Under the pieces are notes generated by a model. That model did not search any database and had not been told where the DNA came from. It saw nothing but the letters and a program-made list of their open reading frames with translations. Shown here piece by piece: positions 5,481-10,318 of a stretch of 10,318 nt of DNA; within the stretch, counting starts at the first letter, position 1; the number at the start of each line of letters is the position of its first letter. The stretch lies in NCBI GenBank assembly GCA_021802595.1, contig JAJZRT010000083.1, positions 1 through 10,318 on the forward strand, given 5' to 3'. Position numbers and translations under genes: made by a program. The DNA is from Pseudomonadota bacterium (lineage in GTDB: Bacteria > Pseudomonadota > Gammaproteobacteria > Burkholderiales > Thiobacillaceae).

Positions 5481-8168
5481 CTAAAATCCATATTTTTGGC
5501 GGCGCATTTCAAAAGCGGCTTTACCGCCCTCAAGAATTTCCTCGACCATCTCGCGCACGGGCTTCATATCGATCGAGCCCATGTGCCGTTCATTGATGCG
5601 CCCTTGAACAGTTTCATGCTGAACGCCGGTCGAAAGACCGATAATTAACTCGGCGTCGCCAAGCACTGGGATATTGGCGTTGTGTGTCGAAAAGACAAAC
5701 TGTCGCTTACGCTTTTCGTCCTTCATCGTCGGTACGACGCCTTCCGTGATGAAACGGTTGTCCAGATCGTCCTCAGGCTGATCTACGACGAGAGGGGCTT
5801 CTGACTCAAGCAGCAGCAGCAAGAGAACGGCCGTTGCTTTTTGGCCGGTCGAGAGAGCTTCGATCGTTTGCCACGTTTCCGGCTCCCCTTCGGACGAGGT
5901 GTTTAGCTCGACCTTGGTTGTCGCGGGCAACTCCAGCTCTTCCAGCCTCATGAAAATATCAGGCCCTGCCTGGGCAAGCCGCTCCGCTGCGGCGGGCGGA
6001 AGACTGTAATTACTGACGAGTGAATCTTTGCCCTCACGACAGCGTTGTGCGAAATCCAGCAGTGACAGGGTGTCGCGGCTTTTCAAACGCTCCAGCAATG
6101 CTGCAAGATTTCCGCCAATTTCATCACGCAGAAGCTTTTCGAGCGGTTCACGATTGCCCCCCATCGTAACCATGGCCCGCACTCGACCACCCAGTTTCTT
6201 GGAAACACGCTTGGCTGCCTTTTCCAGGGCACGATACTCGGCGGACTGAAGATTGAACCATTCATCCAGCAAGTTACGCCGATTCTGCTGGTATGCAGCC
6301 AAGTCCCGAGTGAGGGTTTCCCTTTTCTCCCGCAATGGCCTCAATTCCTCGATCTGCCGGCGCAGACGGATGAACTCCTCGCCGTCAATCTTGGATTTCT
6401 GGAGCTCGCGCAAGAGGGCCTGGTAGGTGGCTTCTGCTGTTTGCCTGCGTTCGTCCCAACGGCTACGCAAGGCCGACAGGGCAATGTCAGACGAGGCAAG
6501 CGTCTGCTCAATCTGTCCTGCGACCGTTTGGAGTTGCGCGGTCACTCGGTCGAGAATCTCTGCCCCCTCGATCAGCATCGTACTGTTCGGGAGACCTTCC
6601 AATGCCTTGGCGGATAGGAAAGCCGTATCGATCGGCAGGAGCCCGGCCAGCTCCTGGCGTAACGTCGCAACCGGAGCCAGCCTTTCCTTGATGGTCACCA
6701 AAATTCGCTCTTCCCGCACCAGAAGACTCTTCTCCTTCAGGCGTTCCTCCAGCCCAGCGTCCTGAAAGCGCTTTTGCGTTTCTTCCAGGCCCGGCAAAAG
6801 GCTAAGGCGCTCCTCGATCAGCTTGATTTCTCGTTGCACATCAGCGATCCGGCCGCGCGACCGTTCGAGCTCCAGGCGCAATTTCGCTTTCTGGGCGCCG
6901 GCATTCGGATCACGCTCGACAAATCGCTCTAGTAGGAGCGTCAGCTTCTCGCGACTCTTGGTCAGTTCAGAGATTTCGTGTTGGCCGAATATCTCAACGC
7001 CCGGCGCCACATCAAGGGGCGACAGGTTTAGAACGTTACCAAGCTCGTCCTTAACAACAGGCGGGTTGGGTATCGTCCGCTCGATGGTGTAATCATGCTT
7101 GGCGGGATGATGTGACCGCACGAGCAGCGAAATTTTGGTGCCGCTCTTCAGAACGTGCTTCAGAACGCCCTGGTGGGCCTTGTTGGCCTCCTCTCCAATG
7201 GGATCGATGGCAAGGGCATAGCGAAGGCTCTCGATGACCGTCGATTTCCCCGTTCCACGCCCCCCCACCAGCACATTCAGGTTGCCGTTGAAATGCAGTC
7301 GCGTTCCGTCAAGGAAACCGCCTTCCCAAGCCATGGCGATGAACTCGGCATGTGGCTCGGGGTGCGGAGCACTGTGCAGGCGTATCCGAGACTCTGGATC
7401 AAGAAACGCTTGCCGCAGGCCCTCAACCGACAGAGCCGACATTTTGATAAAGCAGCTTGACCGTGGCTCAGCCAAATCCTCTGGGCTGTTCGTATCGGAT
7501 GCATTGATAATGGCGACGGGGCGTTCCCGCCTATGTGCCGCATCCTTGTTCTCCAGGATGGCGCGCACATTTTGCGGAGCGTCGCCAACTGGCCCAGGCA
7601 GCGCGCAGGCGTACAGATCAGGGGATTTCCACGCATTCATACGCGGCTGGCCCTCAAGTGTCGCCAACAAGCCATTGTCTGCCGCGACGTGGGCGGCGAT
7701 CGCGATGCCGCCCTGGCGGTGGACGCAGTCCAACAGATCAAGACCGTTCTTGTCGCCGAGCGGTGAGAGCGCTGCATGATCGCGCACGCGAAATTCGCCA
7801 ATAAAACGTTCCAGCAGGTTGTCTTTGTCAGGGTCATAGAGGCACAGGAAATGAACACCGTCACTGGTTGCCGCCTCGAAACCACCGAATGCGAAAATAC
7901 CTGCTGCCCGAGCCGCTCTGATTAGGCCAAACGAGTCGCTGACTCGATAGTGATCTGTGACGGCAATCGCCTCAATACCATTGCTATGACAAGCCTCGAT
8001 GATTGCCGCGTTATAGTCCGCCTCGCTTTGAAAAGCGGATTGCTTGGCATGGCGACCGTGGTAAGCGAACGGATTAACCTGAAGAGCGCACCGATAGAAA
8101 CGCGCACCATTCGGCTGCTTCAGCGCTTCATTGAGCGCCTGGGATCGTGTTATATCGTTTTGCATCAT
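5481..8168 (-). CDS. PHP-domain SMC/RecN-like ABC ATPase (TrlF-like family)
   Basis: An 895-aa protein with an N-terminal PHP-type phosphoesterase domain (~20-265) joined to an ABC ATPase split by a coiled coil. PHP signs are VTDH (70-73), a GFEA Glu (E98), AAH (H160) and ASDTN (D225); the usual motif-I DLHxH reads ALQVN here. The ATPase has Walker A GGRGTGKST (302-310), Q-loop FGQHEI (394-399), a Glu/Arg/Leu-rich coiled coil ~425-650, signature LSTGQ (772-776), Walker B LVVDQPEDDLD (793-803) and H-loop STHN (H829). This is the complete head of an SMC/RecN-like, DNA-associated ATPase; no zinc hook is seen. The start is set by AGGAGGT at 8173-8179, placed 4 and 7 nt before two adjacent ATGs (8168 and 8165). 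The frame extends to 8213, but that overlaps the integrase fragment. It is the first cargo gene of the operon; a role in mobile-DNA or phage defence is inferred. Confidence 0.92.
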   Translation of the reverse strand: MMQNDITRSQALNEALKQPNGARFYRCALQVNPFAYHGRHAKQSAFQSEADYNAAIIEACHSNGIEAIAVTDHYRVSDSFGLIRAARAAGIFAFGGFEAATSDGVHFLCLYDPDKDNLLERFIGEFRVRDHAALSPLGDKNGLDLLDCVHRQGGIAIAAHVAADNGLLATLEGQPRMNAWKSPDLYACALPGPVGDAPQNVRAILENKDAAHRRERPVAIINASDTNSPEDLAEPRSSCFIKMSALSVEGLRQAFLDPESRIRLHSAPHPEPHAEFIAMAWEGGFLDGTRLHFNGNLNVLVGGRGTGKSTVIESLRYALAIDPIGEEANKAHQGVLKHVLKSGTKISLLVRSHHPAKHDYTIERTIPNPPVVKDELGNVLNLSPLDVAPGVEIFGQHEISELTKSREKLTLLLERFVERDPNAGAQKAKLRLELERSRGRIADVQREIKLIEERLSLLPGLEETQKRFQDAGLEERLKEKSLLVREERILVTIKERLAPVATLRQELAGLLPIDTAFLSAKALEGLPNSTMLIEGAEILDRVTAQLQTVAGQIEQTLASSDIALSALRSRWDERRQTAEATYQALLRELQKSKIDGEEFIRLRRQIEELRPLREKRETLTRDLAAYQQNRRNLLDEWFNLQSAEYRALEKAAKRVSKKLGGRVRAMVTMGGNREPLEKLLRDEIGGNLAALLERLKSRDTLSLLDFAQRCREGKDSLVSNYSLPPAAAERLAQAGPDIFMRLEELELPATTKVELNTSSEGEPETWQTIEALSTGQKATAVLLLLLLESEAPLVVDQPEDDLDNRFITEGVVPTMKDEKRKRQFVFSTHNANIPVLGDAELIIGLSTGVQHETVQGRINERHMGSIDMKPVREMVEEILEGGKAAFEMRRQKYGF

Positions 8169-8172
8169 CCCT

Positions 8173-8179
8173 ACCTCCT
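8173..8179 (-). promoter_or_regulatory. Strong ribosome binding site of the PHP-ATPase gene
   Basis: On the minus strand this reads AGGAGGT, a near-consensus Shine-Dalgarno site, 4 nt before ATG 8168 and 7 nt before ATG 8165. It lies between the stop of the integrase fragment (8185) and the ATPase start, which shows that the ATPase is translated independently from here and not from the upstream ATG at 8213. Confidence 0.8.
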
Positions 8180-8184
8180 GCCCG

Positions 8185-8496
8185 TCATTCAAGCGTAAAC
8201 ACCGACTCGGCATCCTTTACGCGGGCCTTGTCTCGCGCCTTCTCCTTCGCAGGCGACTTGCCACTGGCAATCATCTTCTTGGCGTCCGCCAGTTGCTCAC
8301 GAGCTTCGGCCAGGGTGATGCCACCGACGCCATAGCGTCCGAACGTGATGGTCTCCTGCCGGCCGTTGATCGAGTAGTTGTAGCGGAAGGAGATTGCCCC
8401 AGCGGGGGTGACGGCTACATAGAGGCCGTCGCGGTCGTTCACCTTGTAGAGCTTGTCCTGCGGCTTGAGGTTGCGCAGCTTGGTATCGGTCAGCAT
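8185..8496 (-). CDS. Truncated P4-type integrase: arm-type DNA-binding domain only
   Basis: A 103-aa product that matches the N-terminal DUF4102 arm-binding domain of P4-like tyrosine recombinases: it opens LTDTKLRNLKP, then DGLYVAVTP, a three-strand pattern FRYNYSINGRQETITFGRY, and the helix ITLAEAREQ. In intact relatives (about 400 aa) the Lys/Ala/Arg-rich linker after KSPAKEKARDKARVKDAE leads into the core-binding and catalytic domains. Here the frame diverges after KDAE and stops five residues later. All catalytic residues (Arg, His, Tyr) are absent, so it cannot recombine DNA. The ATG at 8496 has AGGA nearby, and the reading frame is clean, with no internal stop. It may be decayed, or kept as a stand-alone DNA-binding protein acting on the repeats upstream. 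It is probably co-transcribed with the two cargo genes. Confidence 0.82.
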   Translation of the reverse strand: MLTDTKLRNLKPQDKLYKVNDRDGLYVAVTPAGAISFRYNYSINGRQETITFGRYGVGGITLAEAREQLADAKKMIASGKSPAKEKARDKARVKDAESVFTLE

Positions 8497-8592
8497 GGCT
8501 TCGGTCCTGTTCGGGTTCGAATACCATGACTAGAAGCGCTACTCAAAACGACATAAAGTAATTTTCTATCAATGACTTATGTATTTTCGATG

Positions 8593-8620
8593 CCATGCCA
8601 ACAACCGGCCTATGGCATGG
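8593..8620. repeat. 8-bp inverted repeat CCATGCCA / TGGCATGG
   Basis: CCATGCCA (8593-8600) and TGGCATGG (8613-8620) are perfect inverted repeats with 12 nt between them, about 100-120 bp upstream of the integrase-fragment start. They share the TGCCAT core with the pair at 8635-8674. This is a candidate operator or arm site for the integrase DNA-binding domain. Confidence 0.55.
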
Positions 8621-8634
8621 TATCGAGCGCAACT

Positions 8635-8674
8635 CATGGCATCACAGGCACATAGTACCATCCGTAATGCCATG
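8635..8674. repeat. 8-bp inverted repeat CATGGCAT / ATGCCATG
   Basis: CATGGCAT (8635-8642) and ATGCCATG (8667-8674) are perfect inverted repeats 24 nt apart. With the 8593-8620 pair they give four ATGCCA-type half-sites within about 80 bp, more than expected by chance and outside any gene. Confidence 0.5.
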
Positions 8675-8685
8675 AAAAAAGCATG

Positions 8686-8700
8686 CTTGGCGTTGCCAAG
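8686..8700. repeat. Short hairpin CTTGGC-GTT-GCCAAG
   Basis: Perfect 6-bp arms with a 3-nt loop. It again contains TGCCA, so it may be another protein-binding site of the same set. No U-rich tail follows on either strand, so a terminator is not supported. Confidence 0.4.
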
Positions 8701-8766
8701 CGGTGCCAGTCAATGCCCGACAAAAAGTCTAAAAGTTAAACGTTTACGCTTAGTTATGCGATATTT

Positions 8767-8794
8767 GATGCCACCAGATGCCAGCCGCTGCCAG
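8767..8794 (+). repeat. Three TGCCA boxes with an exact 10-bp period
   Basis: GATGCCAC (8767), GATGCCAG (8777) and GCTGCCAG (8787) repeat every 10 bp, one helical turn, and end 9 bp from the guaA-like attachment core. This geometry is typical of cooperative binding by a recombinase arm domain, an excisionase or an accessory factor. Which protein binds is not known. Confidence 0.55.
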
Positions 8795-8802
8795 ACGTTG
8801 GA

Positions 8803-8820
8803 TCATTCCCACTCGATCAT
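8803..8820 (-). other. Attachment-site-like core matching the 3' end of guaA
   Basis: On the minus strand this reads ATGATCGAGTGGGAATGA, whose last five codons are Ile-Glu-Trp-Glu-stop, the conserved C-terminus of GMP synthase. The 3' end of guaA is a known integration hotspot for genomic islands that carry P4-type integrases, and the core repeat includes GAGTGGGAATGA. Here the site lies 307 bp upstream of the integrase fragment, as expected, but the DNA on the other side does not encode guaA. It is therefore either the distal copy of the repeat, a junction between tandem islands, or an attP-like form. The core is also bracketed by direct copies of GATCATT (8801-8807 and 8815-8821). Confidence 0.55.
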
Positions 8821-8877
8821 TTTTGACGGCTATAAGCCAAGATAAAATATAGATATTATTATTCTGGTTATTACGTA

Positions 8878-8897
8878 TACCGTCACTTCTACCGTCA
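8878..8897 (+). repeat. Right-hand TACCGTCA double repeat
   Basis: TACCGTCA occurs at 8878-8885 and again at 8890-8897, a 12-bp period. It is the better-preserved partner of the pair at 4183-4202, in the same orientation. Related TGACGG words also occur at 8824-8829 and 8927-8932. It lies between the attachment-like core and hipA. Confidence 0.5.
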
Positions 8898-8994
8898 TAA
8901 TTTAAGCGCTTTTTCTGGCGCGAGTTTGACGGGTAGGATACTCCAGCGCATCAATTATCAACCATCGCCGAGCTTTGTAACCGGATACGCCACC

Positions 8995-10263
8995 TTATTC
9001 ATCGAGCCGCCTCTGCCTCTCAATGAAAAAGCACTCGGGCAGGATGGCCGGAGCGATGTAGTCCATGTCCTGGGCCGTCACTCCGCAGGCGAAGAAAGTC
9101 TCGCGCCAGTGACGCACCACGCCCACGAGCCGATCGATCTCCGCGCGTGCCTCTTCCGCCGACAACCCGAAACGGCCCACCTGTGACAGTAAATTATAGA
9201 TGCTGCCCGTGCGACCGTAGTTGCCGACGGTCAATGCCAGATCCCTCCTCTCCAGGCTTACCACCGGTGCGGGTACCAAATCGTAGGCCGGCGACAGCCG
9301 CCATCCCTTCTGCCTGCGCAGCAGAGCATGGTTGCGCGGGTGATCGTCGTTGTTGGTCACAGCGGCGTTAAAGACCATGCGCCGAAATAACTCGGCACAG
9401 TCGGCCTCCGGCTTATCGGACCAGCGGCGCAGGTTGTCGGCCAACAGCGGGTAGGACCAGCGTTCGCGGTCCAGGTGGCTGTCGCCGCAATCGAGCACGG
9501 TCAGCCCACTGACGAGGCCGAAGCGCAGGTAGCCCTTGTCGGTGTGGTCGCGATCGAAGCGCTGCAGCATCAGCACATCACTGTCGCCGACCGTCTGCAG
9601 CCGCGCCTGCGTGACGTTCAGGCCGCAGCGGCGCGCAAGGTCGAGCGTTGCGAATTCGACACGCTGCAGATTGAAGCGGTCATCCTTGGAGGGAAACTTG
9701 CCGAGCCAAAGGCTTTGCGCGTCCTCGATCGTGGCCTTCGGCCGCGCACCGCCCATGCTGGTACCCGGATCGAGTTGTTCGAGCACGTGCGCGGCTACCG
9801 GCCTGCCCTCCTCGATCGCTTGCGTGGCCGCGATCAGTTCGGCCAGTTGGTGCGTGCGGTTGTACTGACGTTTGGGCGCCGGCGGTTCGGCATTCAGCCC
9901 GAAACTCAAATATCCCGCCCCGTCCTGCGGGCCATGCAGCAGGTAGTCGATCTCCTGGAGGTCAGCGGCGCCACGTTCGAGCTTGTGCTCGATGACACGC
10001 CGCCCCCAGGCATCGGGGCCGGCGTCCCGGACCGCGCCCGGAATGCCCTTGAGCTGGGTGAACTCATAGACGGTCTTGTCCAAGGGCAACTGGAACGGAT
10101 CGAGTGCGACCGCCTCTTGCCGCTGAAGGTAGCGATCGCCGTAGCGAAAGCGCCCGATCTGCGTGCCGTCGGGCAGCGTCTGCACCCTGAGCAGCGCCGC
10201 CGGCACTGTCTCCAGGGTTCCGGGGAGCTGGATGTAAACATAGGCTTCGCGCTCAGAAGTCAT
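8995..10263 (-). CDS. hipA: HipA-family serine/threonine kinase (type II toxin)
   Basis: A 422-aa HipA-type kinase, close to the usual ~430-440 aa and apparently intact. HipA toxins phosphorylate translation factors such as glutamyl-tRNA synthetase and induce growth arrest or persistence; the substrate of this one is unknown. An N-terminal subdomain (~10-120) is followed by a Gly-rich TSMGGARPKAT (168-178) with S169 where HipA autophosphorylates. The catalytic loop NNDDHPRNH (304-312) has D306 and N311, and AYDLVP (326-331) supplies the metal-binding D328. It starts with ATG at 10263 and overlaps the upstream ORF by 11 bp (ATGACTTCTGA), which suggests translational coupling to its antitoxin. 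HipBA modules are normally autorepressed by HipB at a promoter upstream of hipB, which would lie outside this window. It stands beyond the attachment-like core, so it probably belongs to a different unit from the PHP-ATPase operon. Confidence 0.9.
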   Translation of the reverse strand: MTSEREAYVYIQLPGTLETVPAALLRVQTLPDGTQIGRFRYGDRYLQRQEAVALDPFQLPLDKTVYEFTQLKGIPGAVRDAGPDAWGRRVIEHKLERGAADLQEIDYLLHGPQDGAGYLSFGLNAEPPAPKRQYNRTHQLAELIAATQAIEEGRPVAAHVLEQLDPGTSMGGARPKATIEDAQSLWLGKFPSKDDRFNLQRVEFATLDLARRCGLNVTQARLQTVGDSDVLMLQRFDRDHTDKGYLRFGLVSGLTVLDCGDSHLDRERWSYPLLADNLRRWSDKPEADCAELFRRMVFNAAVTNNDDHPRNHALLRRQKGWRLSPAYDLVPAPVVSLERRDLALTVGNYGRTGSIYNLLSQVGRFGLSAEEARAEIDRLVGVVRHWRETFFACGVTAQDMDYIAPAILPECFFIERQRRLDE

Positions 10264-10318
10264 AGTCGTCGCTCGCCTTCCTGGACTTGCCTGCGCGCGT
10301 GGGGCGGCGAGACGCTTC
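10253..10318 (-). CDS. C-terminal end of a probable HipB-like antitoxin (partial)
   Basis: Only the last 21 codons are in the window: a basic tail EASRRPTRAGKSRK, then ASDDYDF and a TGA at 10253-10255, which overlaps the hipA start. A charged, basic tail ending in an aromatic residue, just upstream of and overlapping hipA, fits the flexible C-terminus of an Xre/HipB-type helix-turn-helix antitoxin. The helix-turn-helix itself lies outside, so the identity is inferred from position. The open frame continues to the window edge. Confidence 0.55.
   Translation of the reverse strand, partial: EASRRPTRAGKSRKASDDYDF

Larger units (their letters stand above)
4183..8897 (-). mobile_element. Putative remnant integrative element carrying a PHP-ATPase/AlbA operon
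   Basis: The block contains a P4-type integrase reduced to its arm-binding domain, two cargo genes in one operon, a 3'-guaA-like attachment core (8803-8817) and clustered repeats upstream of the integrase, and is flanked by similar 12-bp-period ACCGTCA repeats. This matches the usual layout of small islands: attachment site, arm sites, integrase, cargo. The integrase lacks its catalytic domain, so the element cannot move by itself. The limits given are the flanking repeats and are provisional; the real left end could lie elsewhere, because no second copy of the guaA-like core occurs in the window. Confidence 0.45.
8497..8994. other. Gene-free, repeat-rich attachment/regulatory region
   Basis: No convincing gene occurs in these 498 bp. 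The stretch is clearly AT-richer than the genes on either side, especially 8535-8590 and 8820-8910. It holds two long-armed inverted repeats, a small hairpin, three phased TGCCA boxes, a guaA-3'-end-like attachment core and a TACCGTCA pair, which are listed separately. It must contain the promoter of the integrase fragment and cargo operon, but I could not pick out a convincing -35/-10 pair. It also contains whatever ends hipA transcription; no clear stem followed by a U-run was seen. Confidence 0.6.

Noticed and set aside
8169..8213. Extended N-terminus of the PHP-ATPase from an ATG at 8213
   Set aside because: The extra 15 residues overlap the integrase fragment and have no ribosome site, whereas AGGAGGT sits just before the ATGs at 8168/8165.
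8509..8522. TCGGGTTCGAATACC, resembling the T-arm of a tRNA
   Set aside because: The flanking stem does not pair and no D-arm, anticodon arm or acceptor stem could be found around it on either strand.
8898..8925. GCGC-rich stem with T-run after hipA as a terminator
   Set aside because: The arms pair only weakly and the T-run lies in the loop, not after the stem.
1..10318. CRISPR arrays, rRNA, intact tRNA genes
   Set aside because: No regularly spaced identical repeats with unique spacers and no rRNA or complete tRNA sequence were seen.

Overview
The window reads like accessory DNA from a Gram-negative proteobacterium. A betaproteobacterium is my best guess, from the GC-rich codon use, the style of the two-component and HipA proteins, and the integrase type; this is an inference and no rRNA or housekeeping gene confirms it. 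Every convincing gene lies on the minus strand, so transcription runs from high to low coordinates.

Region 1 (1-232) is the tail of an IS21-family insertion sequence: the last ~40 codons of the helper ATPase gene istB plus an end-like stretch with repeated 8-mers. It stops within a few bases of the next gene. Region 2 (233-4083) is a signalling pair. A soluble hybrid sensor kinase (PAS, HisKA, HATPase, degenerate receiver, receiver, Hpt) lies just upstream of a RocR-like receiver-EAL phosphodiesterase. Together they look like a complete phosphorelay that ends in c-di-GMP breakdown.

Region 3 (about 4183-8897) looks like the remains of an integrative element. It holds an integrase cut down to its arm-type DNA-binding domain, followed 16 bp later by a two-gene operon. 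The first operon gene is a PHP-domain plus SMC/RecN-like ABC ATPase with a long coiled coil. The second is a Schlafen AlbA_2 plus GHKL-type ATP-binding protein that starts 2 bp after the ATPase stop. Similar TACCGTCA-type double repeats with a 12-bp period lie on both sides of the block. Upstream of the integrase fragment is a 498-bp gene-free stretch with inverted repeats, helically phased TGCCA boxes, and a short sequence matching the last codons of guaA, a known integration hotspot. No guaA gene follows it. The ATPase/AlbA pair is the best candidate for a little-described, probably anti-phage or anti-plasmid, system.

Region 4 (8995-10318) is a HipBA-type module: a complete HipA-family kinase, and at the window edge the C-terminal end of the gene just upstream, probably the HipB-like antitoxin, overlapping it by 11 bp. 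Its position beyond the guaA-like core suggests a second island or a rearranged junction.
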